Assembly (NCBI RefSeq): GCF_004793765.1
Contig: NZ_SRYM01000001.1
Span: 124,001-188,000 of the forward strand
DNA from: Parabacteroides distasonis
Lineage (GTDB): Bacteria; Bacteroidota; Bacteroidia; Bacteroidales; Tannerellaceae
DNA length: 64,000 bases
Reading direction: 5' to 3'
The position numbers and the translations under genes are program-made. Each line of letters starts with the position of its first letter. Position 1 is the stretch's first letter. The notes beneath the pieces are model-generated. The model saw only the letters and a program-made list of their open reading frames with translations, ran no database searches and was not told where the DNA came from. Of the stretch, positions 16,842 to 26,243 are shown in pieces.

Positions 16842-18302
16842 CTAATTACTATTATCTTTATTCTTTAAAAACTCTTTTGCCAGATCCTCTGGTTGGATAT
16901 GTTTCTTTTCTTGATCGGATTGGATGGGCTTATAGTCCGCAAGCATGTCCGGTGCCATTTTATGAAATAAGAGGTAAAGATCATTTTCGGGTATGTGGCT
17001 GATATGATCCATGAACTCCCCCATATTCTGGTTACGCAGATAGGCCATAGCCAAAAAGACATGAATCATCGGGGTATTCGGGTTGATCTGAAGGACTTTC
17101 TTGTAATAAGAGATCGCCTTGTCCACCTCTCCCTTAGTAAGCAAATATTCTGCGGCCTGAATCAGGCTGTCGCATTCCTCTTGAATCTCCGGATTGGTAT
17201 TCTTGTTATCGATGACCTTGAATATTTTATTCGTAATTTCGATAGCCTCCTCCTTTTTCCCGCTGTCAAGTAAGCTAAGTGCTAAAAGAGAGAGGAGACG
17301 GACATTGCTCGGATACAATTGCGCCGCCTCGAATAACTTGTTGGAAGCCTCGTTGTCACGTCCGGTCTCGGTACAGCAACGGATATAATTGATATAATTG
17401 GCCGGTCCATCTTCCATATTCGGGTCGTTTATGATCGTGGAAAGCAGTTGGTAAGCCTTCTCATATTGCTCCAGCTTCATATAACATTCCGCCATGAGTG
17501 GAGAGATACGGCGCATCACTTCCTCATCACCCTTGATTTCTTGATATTCCTCGATTGCCTTCTCGTAACTTTCGTTCATGTACAGGCAGTATGCTTTCAA
17601 TATTTTCAGTTCCATATCGGAATCGTCGCATGTCAAGGCAAAGTCAAAAGCTTCGATCGCTTTCTCGTAATCGCCAACCATGGAATGTAGCCTTCCCAAC
17701 GTAAACCAATACTCGTACGAGAAAGGATTCTTATCGATCAGCTCATTACACAACTCGATCGCCCGGGAAACGTCTCCTTCCGCCTCAAGGATGTAGCAAA
17801 ATTCATTCTTAAGGATCAAGTTATCTGGAAATAAAGCCAAGCCACGGTCTACGAAATCCCGGGCCTCTTTATTCATGTCTAAATCATTCAGAATGGGAGA
17901 GATGTACTCGAATACTTCCTCTAAATAGTCACAATCTCTAGCGATTAGTTCTTCCGTGATCTCCAGAACCTTGGAATATTGGTTGAGCGAGCAATAACAT
18001 TCCATTTTTAACATATCCAGATCTTGGTTATCAGTCTCCGCTATATTCTCGAGCAGAGCGAGAGCGCTTTCATAATCCTCGTTATACGCAAATTGCCTGC
18101 TTTTCTTGATTTGCAAGGCTGAATTACCGGGATGAAGTCTTAGCCCGAGGGCTAAGACTTCATCGAAGTAAGTATAATCATTCGAATCTTCAAAGCTGTC
18201 TAACATTTCGTCGATTTGATCGGCGTCGAAATAGGGCTCCTTACCCTCTTCTTTCGCTGAAATATAATGTTGTAACAAGCGTGAGATATCGTCTTTTTTC
18301 AT
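16842..18302 (-). CDS. Tetratricopeptide repeat protein
   Basis: 486 residues made almost entirely of TPR-like helix pairs (for example YEKAIEAFDFALTCDDSD and DKAISYYKKVLQINPNTP) without signal peptide or membrane segment, so cytoplasmic. It is likely a protein-protein scaffold; no enzyme domain is visible and the partner is unknown. It lies between glnS (10 nt upstream) and DUF368. A near-perfect 32-bp palindrome sits inside its coding sequence around codons 47-57. Similar TPR proteins beside glnS are common in Bacteroidales, by my recollection of the group. Confidence 0.85.
   Translation of the reverse strand: MKKDDISRLLQHYISAKEEGKEPYFDADQIDEMLDSFEDSNDYTYFDEVLALGLRLHPGNSALQIKKSRQFAYNEDYESALALLENIAETDNQDLDMLKMECYCSLNQYSKVLEITEELIARDCDYLEEVFEYISPILNDLDMNKEARDFVDRGLALFPDNLILKNEFCYILEAEGDVSRAIELCNELIDKNPFSYEYWFTLGRLHSMVGDYEKAIEAFDFALTCDDSDMELKILKAYCLYMNESYEKAIEEYQEIKGDEEVMRRISPLMAECYMKLEQYEKAYQLLSTIINDPNMEDGPANYINYIRCCTETGRDNEASNKLFEAAQLYPSNVRLLSLLALSLLDSGKKEEAIEITNKIFKVIDNKNTNPEIQEECDSLIQAAEYLLTKGEVDKAISYYKKVLQINPNTPMIHVFLAMAYLRNQNMGEFMDHISHIPENDLYLLFHKMAPDMLADYKPIQSDQEKKHIQPEDLAKEFLKNKDNSN
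18132..18163. repeat. 15-bp perfect inverted repeat with 2-nt loop inside the TPR coding sequence
   Basis: ATGAAGTCTTAGCCC, then GA, then its exact reverse complement. It encodes a normal TPR helix (EVLALGLRLH), so the protein is not disturbed. The mRNA should form a very stable hairpin about 140 nt into the gene. Confidence 0.85.
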
Positions 18303-18312
18303 CTACTATTCT

Positions 18313-20052
18313 TTATTTATTAATCTTGCTCCACGTATCCTTTAGCCCTACGGTACGGTTGAATACCAAGTTGTCAGGGGTGGATTCGCTATCTATGTTG
18401 AAATAACCGATGCGTTGGAACTGAAGGTAGGAAAGCTTGGGCAGGGTAGCCACGAACTTCTCTACGTAACAGTTTTTCCGGATCTCCAAGGAGTTCGGGT
18501 TGATGATTTCCTTCATGGCCTCTAGCGGGGAGCAATTCTTCTCCTCACGGATAGCGGCCAATTCGTCTCTAGGGTTTTCCACCTTCCAAAGTCGGTCGTA
18601 TAAGCGTACTTCCGCTTTTTGGCAATGGGCGCGGCTTACCCAGTGCAAAGTACCTTTTACTTTACGGTTAGCATCCGGCATACCGCTGCGGGTATTTGGA
18701 TCGTATTCGCAATATACCTCGGTAATCTCACCATTCTCGTCTTTCTTGCAGCCCGTGCATTTTACGATATAAGCGTTTTTCAGACGAACTTCCTGTCCCG
18801 GTGTCATTCGGAAATATTTCTTGGGAGCGTCTTCCATGAAATCCTCACGCTCCATCCACAACTCACGGCTGAACTCGATTGTATGGCTGCCAGCTTCCGG
18901 ATCTTCCGGGTTGTTGATCGCTTCCAGTTCCTCGACCTGTCCTTCCGGATAGTTGGTGATAATCAGTTTCACCGGATTGATCACGGCGGATACACGGATG
19001 GCGCGGGCATTCAGATCCTCGCGTACGGCGCTTTCCAACAAAGCGAATTCGTTTAGGGCGTCGTAAGTCGTATAACCGATCTTGTCTATGAACTTACGGA
19101 TAGACTCCGGGGAGTAACCCCTGCGGCGGAAACCGCATATGGTCGGCATACGGGGATCATCCCAGCCGTTTACCAAGTTCTCTTTTACCAATGTAAGCAG
19201 GTTACGCTTGCTCATCAGCGTGTAGCTCAGGTTCAATTTGTTGAACTCAGTCTGTCTTGGACGGTTGTCGTCCAAGTCCTCGCCTTCTTTCAGCCAGTCG
19301 ATAAACAGATCGTACAGAGGACGGTGTACGACAAACTCCAAGGTACACAAGGAATGCGTCACGCCCTCGAAGAAATCGCTCTGTCCGTGGGCGAAGTCGT
19401 ACATCGGATACGCTTTCCACGTCGTGCCCGTACGATGGTGCGGATGGTTAACCACCCGATAGATGATCGGGTCGCGGAAGTGCATGTTCGGGTTTGCCAT
19501 GTCGATCTTCGCGCGAAGTACCATGGCTCCTTCCGCTATCTCACCCGTGTTCATCTTCTTGAAGAGATCTAAGCTTTCCTCGATCGGACGGTTGCGATAC
19601 GGGCTCTCGATGCCCGGTTGTGTAGGCGTGCCCTTTTGCTGGGCTATTTGTTCGGATGTCTGTTCGTCAATATATGCTTTACCTTCCTCGATGAGGCGGA
19701 TTGCGAAATCCCACAATTGCTGGAAGTAGTCTGACGCATAATAAATGTTTCCCCACTGATATCCCAGCCATTGGATATCCTCCTTGATCGCCTCCACGTA
19801 TTCCTCATCCTCCTTTGTCGGGTTCGTGTCGTCGAAACGGAGGTTGCAGATACCGCCATGGCGTTCAGCGATGCCGAAATCTAGGCAAATGGCCTTTGCG
19901 TGGCCGATGTGAAGGTATCCGTTGGGCTCGGGCGGGAAACGGGTTTGTACACGTCCTCCGTTCTTGCCTTCCGCTAAATCTTTCTCTACGGCTGCCTCAA
20001 TGAAATTCAGGTTTTTCTTGCCTTCTTCTTCGTTTGTATTGATATCGCTCAT
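18313..20052 (-). CDS. glnS: Glutaminyl-tRNA synthetase
   Basis: 579 residues from ATG 20050-20052 (MSDINTNEEEGKKN); a longer frame with 12 extra residues has its ATG upstream of the promoter element, so I did not choose it. It is a class I synthetase: HIGH motif in PPEPNGYLHIGHAKA, KMSKS-type loop YTLMSKRNLL, and the Gln-specific catalytic segment RFDDTNPTKEDEEYVE. The C-terminal anticodon-binding beta-barrels are complete (to DTWSKINK). It charges tRNA-Gln directly, so this organism does not rely only on the GatCAB transamidation route for Gln. Confidence 0.97.
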   Translation of the reverse strand: MSDINTNEEEGKKNLNFIEAAVEKDLAEGKNGGRVQTRFPPEPNGYLHIGHAKAICLDFGIAERHGGICNLRFDDTNPTKEDEEYVEAIKEDIQWLGYQWGNIYYASDYFQQLWDFAIRLIEEGKAYIDEQTSEQIAQQKGTPTQPGIESPYRNRPIEESLDLFKKMNTGEIAEGAMVLRAKIDMANPNMHFRDPIIYRVVNHPHHRTGTTWKAYPMYDFAHGQSDFFEGVTHSLCTLEFVVHRPLYDLFIDWLKEGEDLDDNRPRQTEFNKLNLSYTLMSKRNLLTLVKENLVNGWDDPRMPTICGFRRRGYSPESIRKFIDKIGYTTYDALNEFALLESAVREDLNARAIRVSAVINPVKLIITNYPEGQVEELEAINNPEDPEAGSHTIEFSRELWMEREDFMEDAPKKYFRMTPGQEVRLKNAYIVKCTGCKKDENGEITEVYCEYDPNTRSGMPDANRKVKGTLHWVSRAHCQKAEVRLYDRLWKVENPRDELAAIREEKNCSPLEAMKEIINPNSLEIRKNCYVEKFVATLPKLSYLQFQRIGYFNIDSESTPDNLVFNRTVGLKDTWSKINK

Positions 20053-20085
20053 ACTTAAAAATTGATAGTTTTTCTTCGAATGGGA

Positions 20086-20093
20086 CAAAGGTA
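20086..20093 (-). promoter_or_regulatory. Promoter -7 element of glnS
   Basis: Minus strand reads TACCTTTG, an exact TAnnTTTG match 33 nt before the chosen glnS ATG. The -33 region is only T-rich. Confidence 0.5.
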
Positions 20094-20104
20094 ACGATTT
20101 CTTT

Positions 20105-21358
20105 TTAAAATAGGCTGATGAGCAGGGCTATATTTAAGGCGGTTACCATAGTTCCCAGTAGCAAGAGGATGATGGTCGTAGAGCGGCTGTTCGCATAGGC
20201 ACCCATGACTTTCTTGCTGGAAGTGAGGTATACTTGCGTGAAGACCGTGATTGGCAATTGTACGCTCAGCAACATCTGCGACAGGATCAATCCCTTGAAC
20301 GGATCGCCGATCAGGAAGATGATGGCCAAGGCGGGGACGAACGATAGCAGGACTCCCAGCTTGGAGTGGAGGTCGGTATGATTGTACGCCTCGCCATAGA
20401 ATCCGGCGAAGATGGAAGCCCCGGCGATACCGGATGTGATGGTCGAGGAGATGCCTGCCAGTAATAGGGCGGCGGCGAAAATCACCCCGGCGTTATTTCC
20501 TACGAGGGGTACCAATAACTGCCTGGCTTGGTCCAGCTCGTCTACGGCGATGTTTTGCTTGAAGAAGGTAGAGGCGGCCAAGATGATCATCGCCGAGTTG
20601 ATCGCCCAGCCGATTACCATGGACAGGAGCGTGTCGTAGAACTCGTACTTCAATTGTTTCTTGATGACCGACTCGTCCTCTAGGTTCCATTCCCGGCTCT
20701 GTATCACCTCCGAGTGCAGGAACAGGTTGTGAGGCATCACGACGGCTCCCAGTACGCTCATGATGATCAGCATGGAGTTGTCGGGGAAGGTGGGTTTCAC
20801 CCAGCCTACCACGGCCTGCCCCCAGTTTACGTCTACCAACGCCAGCTCGTATAGGAACGAGAGCCCGATAATGGACACGAACGTGATGATCCAGCGTTCG
20901 GTCTTGCTGTACGTATTACTGAATAGCATGGCAAGGCATACGATGGTGACGATCACCGCTCCAGCCTTGACCGGCATACCGAACAGCATTCGGAGGGCGA
21001 TAGCTCCACCGAGTATCTCGGCGAGGGAGGTGGATACGCTGGCGAGCATGGCCGACCCTAGGATCGGGCGGCTTAGCACGCGGGGCATGTATTTGTTGGT
21101 CGCCTCCGAAAGGCAGAGGCCGGTCACGATACCGAGGTGGGCCACGTTGTGCTGGATAATGATCAGCATGACGGACGAGAAGGTGACGACCCATAGGAGG
21201 GCGTAGCCGAACTCAGAACCTGCCGCAAGATTCGTCGCCCAGTTTCCGGGGTCGATAAAGCCTACGGTGACGAGTAATCCGGGGCCGATATATTTTAGCA
21301 AATCCAATGCCCCGGAGTGGGGGCGGTGGTTGATATTCAGTTTGTCTAGTAAATTCAT
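20105..21358 (-). CDS. NRAMP-family divalent metal (Mn2+/Fe2+) transporter
   Basis: 417 residues from ATG 21356-21358 (MNLLDKLNINHRP). Eleven or so membrane helices. The metal-site motifs are present: DPGNWATN in helix 1 and VMPHNLFLHS in helix 6, where Asp, Asn and Met coordinate the metal. Nramp transporters are proton-coupled manganese or iron importers. The gene ends 52 nt upstream of the glnS start; a weak promoter-like TATCTTTA lies near 21392-21399. Confidence 0.93.
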   Translation of the reverse strand: MNLLDKLNINHRPHSGALDLLKYIGPGLLVTVGFIDPGNWATNLAAGSEFGYALLWVVTFSSVMLIIIQHNVAHLGIVTGLCLSEATNKYMPRVLSRPILGSAMLASVSTSLAEILGGAIALRMLFGMPVKAGAVIVTIVCLAMLFSNTYSKTERWIITFVSIIGLSFLYELALVDVNWGQAVVGWVKPTFPDNSMLIIMSVLGAVVMPHNLFLHSEVIQSREWNLEDESVIKKQLKYEFYDTLLSMVIGWAINSAMIILAASTFFKQNIAVDELDQARQLLVPLVGNNAGVIFAAALLLAGISSTITSGIAGASIFAGFYGEAYNHTDLHSKLGVLLSFVPALAIIFLIGDPFKGLILSQMLLSVQLPITVFTQVYLTSSKKVMGAYANSRSTTIILLLLGTMVTALNIALLISLF

Positions 21359-21589
21359 GTCTGTATGGATCTTTTTGACTAAAAAACAGCGTAAAGATAC
21401 GAATTGTTTCATTGTTACCCAACGGTGGCCGGAAATACGCAGGGCGGCCGCGCCAAACTATCACCTGGAAGGCATCCCCTCCCTCTCGCGGATCTGCGGA
21501 CTCTACTGTCACAGCCTTATAACAACGCGTTTTTCCCGTGTTAAAATCCGGTTAACATTCCGGGAGCGAAAGGGGCAGACGCACAAAGC

Positions 21590-21690
21590 TCTACCTTCGT
21601 TGTAAGTCCAGTCCTTAAGACCGGATTTACAACGAAGGTAGAACGAGGGCAGAACGGCCCTGGCATGGAGATAGAACAGCCCTTCCCTTG
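21590..21690. repeat. Inverted repeat and 11/22-nt spaced word cluster downstream of the sensor kinase gene
   Basis: Arms TCTACCTTCGTTGTAA (from 21590) and TTACAACGAAGGTAGA (to 21642) are perfect over 16 bp, and pairing continues inward with a G/A difference and one bulge, leaving almost no loop. The word AGAAC recurs at 21640, 21651 and 21673, which is spacing of 11 and 22 nt. The rest of 21359-21919 has no gene I can support. Confidence 0.65.
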
Positions 21691-21919
21691 TTAAAACGGG
21701 GTAAGAATATTTAGGGGAGATTAAGACGTTCGCCGTGAACCGTTTTTCGCCGGCGGGAGGGTGGTGAACATTTTCGCCCACTCGCTTGTTGCCGCCCCGG
21801 CAGCGATGCTTCCCGCCCTTTCCCGATGGCATCGCGTCTTGATGTTATCCGGTGCGGTTGCCCTGGGAAATACGGCCGCATGTCCGCGTGTCCGCGTGTC
21901 TACGGATATGGTAAGCGAG

Positions 21920-23239
21920 CTACGGGAATGTCAACACGAAGGTAGTCTGCCGCTGGGCCGGATTGCTTTTCAATGCGATGCTTCCGCCGGACAGGCGCAT
22001 GATCTGTCGTGAGATGGATAGCCCGATACCGCTTCCACCTTCTTTCGTGGTGAAGAACGGTATGAATATATGCTCGGCTTCTTCGGGGGGGATGATGGGG
22101 CCGTTGTTCGTCACTTCCAGGATAACCGCTTCGTTAGGGTCGCAATACGCCTTGAGCAGGATTAGCCCGTTTTCTTGCTCGTGCCCGATCGCTTGCATGG
22201 CGTTCTTTAAAAGGTTCAAGACTACTTGCGTGATCAGGTTCTCGTCGGCGTAGACGATCAAGTCCTCCGGTTCCACGTCGATGCGAATGGTTATGTTCGG
22301 GTAGTTATTGTGGTGGCGGGCCAACCGCGTGAGCCGTTCGGCGAACTTATTGACGTAGAATAAAGAGGGCTGAGGAGTTGGTATATGCGTAAACTTGCGG
22401 TATGACTCGACGAACGCGATCAGGCTCTTTCCGGTAGAGCTGATTACCTCCAAGCCACCCCGTATCTCCTCGTCGACATTCTGGTGGAGGGAAAGCAAGG
22501 TGTCGCTCAAGGAGGTGATAGGGGTGACGGAGTTCATGATTTCATGGGTCAAGACCCGTGTCAACCGTATCCATGACTCGATCTCCTTATCGTCCAGCTC
22601 GCTGTTGATATCATTGATGGCGATGATGCGGACGTGTTTCTCTTGGAGCGTCATCTCGGAGACACGGACTGAGAGATGTACTGTGCCCCGCTCGTTGATA
22701 AAAGAGATCTGATGTTTCTCGCCGGGACGAACGTTACTGATGAGGCGCTCTAGGTTCTCGTCGATACGCCCGAGCTGGCGGGCATGGGTAAAGACCGTCA
22801 ATCCCAGCAGTCGCAAGGCCTCGTTGTTGGTCTGGAAAATATTGCCCTTATCATCTTCCACGATGATACCCGTATTCACTTGGTTCATGATCAACTCGTA
22901 ATATTTCTCTTTCTGGATCGCCTCGGCTTTCGCTTGAAAAAGTATCCGGGTGATGCGGTTTAAGGACTCGCCAACCAGCTTGTCATTGGAGGAACGCCCC
23001 CGGGTGGCGTATTTGAAGGCGTAATCGCTATTGTCGATCGCATCGAACATGAAGGCTACCTTTTGCGCATTCTGCTTGAACAAAAGGCCGATACCCCGCA
23101 AGGCAGCCATCCATCCGATGCCTAAGAGCAGGAACCACCCCCATTCTTTCTCCAAGGCCAGGTAGGTGAGTGCCGCCGTCAGCCCGATAGCGAGGGCGAG
23201 GCGGAAGGTGAGGCTGTAATAAATGCCTTTAAAGCTCAT
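21920..23239 (-). CDS. Membrane sensor histidine kinase, NtrY-like
   Basis: 439 residues. Two N-terminal membrane helices (residues 12-52), a PAS domain (about 105-215, starting YYELIMNQVNTGIIVEDD), a HisKA helix with VLTHEIMNSVTPI (phospho-acceptor His), and an HATPase_c domain with NLLKNAMQAI and GSGIGLSISRQIMR. The layout is that of NtrY/ZraS-type kinases that work with sigma-54 activators. It overlaps the regulator gene by 11 nt, so the two form a two-component pair. The signal is not known. Confidence 0.93.
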   Translation of the reverse strand: MSFKGIYYSLTFRLALAIGLTAALTYLALEKEWGWFLLLGIGWMAALRGIGLLFKQNAQKVAFMFDAIDNSDYAFKYATRGRSSNDKLVGESLNRITRILFQAKAEAIQKEKYYELIMNQVNTGIIVEDDKGNIFQTNNEALRLLGLTVFTHARQLGRIDENLERLISNVRPGEKHQISFINERGTVHLSVRVSEMTLQEKHVRIIAINDINSELDDKEIESWIRLTRVLTHEIMNSVTPITSLSDTLLSLHQNVDEEIRGGLEVISSTGKSLIAFVESYRKFTHIPTPQPSLFYVNKFAERLTRLARHHNNYPNITIRIDVEPEDLIVYADENLITQVVLNLLKNAMQAIGHEQENGLILLKAYCDPNEAVILEVTNNGPIIPPEEAEHIFIPFFTTKEGGSGIGLSISRQIMRLSGGSIALKSNPAQRQTTFVLTFP

Positions 23240-24578
23240 ACCGCTTGATCTTATTGTAAAGCGTTTGCCGTGAGATACCCAATTGGTTCGCCACGAGCGA
23301 GAGATTGCCGCCGAATTTATCCATGGCGGCCTTGATCATGGTATACTCCATTTCCTCGAGCGTAGTGATGTCATTCTTGACGGGCGCCTCCCGCTTACGG
23401 GGGAAATCGAAATTGCTGCCATCTAAAGTATCACCGTCGGCGATGATAATCGCTTTCTCCACGGTATGTTCCAGTTCGCGGATATTACCCAGCCAAGGTT
23501 GGGCTTTCAGTTTTTCCTTGGCGTCGTCGGTGAGAGTCATGGGCTTTTTACCATAGATGTTGGTATATTTCGTGATGAATATTTCGGTAAGCGGTACGAT
23601 ATCCTCCGGCCGCTCCCTCAAGGGCGGGATCTCTACGTGTATCGTATTGATACGATACAGCAAGTCCTCGCGGAATTGCTCTTTCTGTACCATCTCCTGC
23701 AAGTCCCGGTTCGTGGCGCAGATCAGGCGGATATTGATGGGGATCGGGGTATTGCTACCTACCCGTACGATGCTCCGGCGTTGCAAGGCGGTCAATAATT
23801 TGGCTTGCAAATGATAAGACAGGTTCCCGATCTCGTCGAGGAACAAGCTTCCGTTGTTCGCTACCTCGAACTTACCGGGGCGATCTGTCCGGGCATCGGT
23901 GAAGGCTCCTTTTACGTGGCCGAATAGCTCGCTCTCGAACAGTGTCTCCGTGATCGCGCCCATGTCTACCGGTACCATGGTCTCATCCTTGCGGGGGGAT
24001 AGCAGGTGTATTTCCCGGGCCAGCATTTCCTTACCGGTTCCGTTCTCACCCGTGATTAATATATTGGCGTCTGTCTTGGCTACTTTCTCTATCAGCATCC
24101 GTAGCTGTTGCATGGCATTGCTGTCTCCCCAGAACATACCGCTTTCCTTGGATACCAACTGCTTGTCGCCGACACCGCCTTTATGGTTGGCCGATCGGAT
24201 TTGGTAAGCGGCTTGCAAGGTTTCCAATAATTTAGCGTTTTCCCAAGGCTTTACTACGAAATCGGTAGCTCCTTCCTTGATACCTCGTACCGCCAGATCA
24301 ATGTCGGCATAGGCGGTAAATAGAACGACTTGTATTGAGGGATAAGCCTTCTTGATCTCGGAGAGCCAGAACAGCCCCTCGTTGCCGCTGTTTATGCCGG
24401 CGCTGAAATTCATGTCGAGCAATACGACATCCACGTTCTCGTCGTGCAGCGTGTTTTTTATCTTGTTCGGGGTAGAGATGGTGATAACCTTTTCGAAGCA
24501 AGTTCCTAACAGCATTTGTACGGCGGTCAGGATACCTTTATTATCATCCACAACTAGTATAGTGCCTTGTTTTGCCAT
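23229..24578 (-). CDS. Sigma-54-dependent response regulator, NtrC family
   Basis: 449 residues: receiver domain with phospho-acceptor Asp55 (VVLLDMNFSAG), AAA+ sigma-54 activator domain (Walker A GENGTGKEM, GAFTDA loop, Walker B GSLFLDEIG), and a C-terminal Fis-type helix-turn-helix (NQLGISRQTLYNKIKRYEL). The sigma-54 contact loop reads GAFTDA rather than the usual GAFTGA. Phosphorylation by the kinase downstream should let it drive sigma-54 promoters. A promoter element lies 20 nt before the start codon. Confidence 0.95.
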   Translation of the reverse strand: MAKQGTILVVDDNKGILTAVQMLLGTCFEKVITISTPNKIKNTLHDENVDVVLLDMNFSAGINSGNEGLFWLSEIKKAYPSIQVVLFTAYADIDLAVRGIKEGATDFVVKPWENAKLLETLQAAYQIRSANHKGGVGDKQLVSKESGMFWGDSNAMQQLRMLIEKVAKTDANILITGENGTGKEMLAREIHLLSPRKDETMVPVDMGAITETLFESELFGHVKGAFTDARTDRPGKFEVANNGSLFLDEIGNLSYHLQAKLLTALQRRSIVRVGSNTPIPINIRLICATNRDLQEMVQKEQFREDLLYRINTIHVEIPPLRERPEDIVPLTEIFITKYTNIYGKKPMTLTDDAKEKLKAQPWLGNIRELEHTVEKAIIIADGDTLDGSNFDFPRKREAPVKNDITTLEEMEYTMIKAAMDKFGGNLSLVANQLGISRQTLYNKIKRYEL

Positions 24579-24598
24579 GTCATGTCCATTTATACGGG

Positions 24599-24606
24599 CA
24601 AAGATA
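24599..24606 (-). promoter_or_regulatory. Promoter -7 element of the NtrC/NtrY pair
   Basis: Minus strand reads TATCTTTG, an exact TAnnTTTG match 20 nt upstream of the regulator ATG. No clear -33 box. Confidence 0.45.
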
Positions 24607-24626
24607 CTCGATCTGGTCGATACTTC

Positions 24627-25973
24627 CTAAACCAGATGCGATTTTACCTGCATTTTCGCCCGGTATCCCAGCAGGCATACGGAGCATAAGAAGCCTAATG
24701 GGTAAGCCATCCAAATCCCGGCGATACCCCAATGGAACGTGAATCCCAATAGATATCCGGCAGGTATGGCTATGATGAAATAAGCGAGAAACGAGATCCA
24801 CATAATCGCTTTCACGTCGGCTAGCCCTCGTAAGGAGTTCGCTAAAATGATTTGTGCGCTGTCGCCTATTTGATAGAGCATCAATATGGGGAGTAGTGTC
24901 TTCACGATTGCGTTGACATGAAGATTATCCGTAAATATTAATCCAAGCCAGGATTGGGTCATGAATAAGGTGGTACAGACAATACAGACGACAATAAGCC
25001 CCAGATGAAGCCCGGCAATGGTGATCTTACGCACCATATACCAGTCGTTCGCCCCTTTATAATAACTGGTACGAATCGCTACGGCGGCTCCAAGACCTAA
25101 ATAGATGGTAAAACTGATCGTTGATATGGTAATGGCTATTTGATGGGCGGCAAGCTCAAGGCTACCCAGCCAACCTACCATGATGGCGGTGACGCAGAAT
25201 GTTCCTGCTTCCAAGCCTTGTTGTAGACTGATCGGCCAGCCTATGGAATTCAGCCTTCTCCAACTCTGCTTATTGATACGAATATGGGTGAAACCTTTCC
25301 GGTAAGGCTTATAGTCGGTTCGCAGCATGAATACGGCGATGAAAAGCAATAGCATGATGATACGCGAGATAAAGGTGCTTATACCTGCCCCAAGCAGTCC
25401 GAGTTCCGGCATTCCGTATTTTCCGTAAATGAGGATATAGTTGCCGATGATATTCAGCAGATTCCCTGTCAATAGGACCCACATGGATATGGATGGGTTG
25501 GCTATGCCTTCCACGAATTGACGGAATGAATTATAAAGCATTACGAATAGGATCGAGACTAATAAGACCGCGAAATAAGGTCTTATCAATGGCAAGAGTT
25601 CTTCGGGTTGGCCTAAAGAGTCTAGGTTTAGGTAAATCCCCAGTAAGACGGCTATCAATAATAAGGTAGTAGTCATATTGGCAACCAGACTGTTTTTGAG
25701 CCAGCCTCCGATCACGATCTTTTTATTCATCGCTAAATTCTGTCCGATCAGCGGGGTAAGATTATAGGAGAATCCGGTTCCCATTATGATAAATGCGTTT
25801 ATTACATTATTGACGAACGATGCCGCCGCTAGTTCCTCCGTACTGTGTTGTCCCACCATGATGGTGTCTGCCAATCCGGTGATGATAGCCCCCAATTGTC
25901 CAATGATGATAGGTACCCCTAGCATTACTAAGGATTTATAATATTGTTTGTAACCCGCTATTCTATTGTACAT
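24627..25973 (-). CDS. MATE-family multidrug/cation efflux transporter
   Basis: 448 residues with 12 predicted membrane helices in two similar halves. Family features: PIIIGQLGAIITGLADTIMVG near the N-terminus and the matching WPISLQQGLEAGTFCVTAIMVGW at the start of the second half, with an acidic residue in each. MATE proteins export cationic drugs or metabolites using Na+ or H+. No regulator is adjacent. Confidence 0.93.
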   Translation of the reverse strand: MYNRIAGYKQYYKSLVMLGVPIIIGQLGAIITGLADTIMVGQHSTEELAAASFVNNVINAFIIMGTGFSYNLTPLIGQNLAMNKKIVIGGWLKNSLVANMTTTLLLIAVLLGIYLNLDSLGQPEELLPLIRPYFAVLLVSILFVMLYNSFRQFVEGIANPSISMWVLLTGNLLNIIGNYILIYGKYGMPELGLLGAGISTFISRIIMLLLFIAVFMLRTDYKPYRKGFTHIRINKQSWRRLNSIGWPISLQQGLEAGTFCVTAIMVGWLGSLELAAHQIAITISTISFTIYLGLGAAVAIRTSYYKGANDWYMVRKITIAGLHLGLIVVCIVCTTLFMTQSWLGLIFTDNLHVNAIVKTLLPILMLYQIGDSAQIILANSLRGLADVKAIMWISFLAYFIIAIPAGYLLGFTFHWGIAGIWMAYPLGFLCSVCLLGYRAKMQVKSHLV

Positions 25974-26243
25974 ATGTATTGTTCTGTTATTAATGATGGT
26001 GTAAAAATCCTTGATCGTATATGCCGGATATACGATAGAGTTGTTTTAAATGAAAATGTAAAGATAAATTAGAAGGAATAGGGTGCGGATACGGTAGAAC
26101 CTCTCGTAGTCCAATGGACGAACAAGATGCTTTTAGTCGTAAAAAAATAATATTCGAATTTACAGCTCATACCTCTTCTTAGATTTAGCGGCGTAAAGTT
26201 ACGTAAAAACGCTGAACCCCGCAAATCATTAAAATGACGAGGT

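Noticed and set aside
21509-21832. 107-residue minus-strand frame in the gap before the kinase
   Set aside because: Composition follows the inverted repeat; no homology, no ribosome site.
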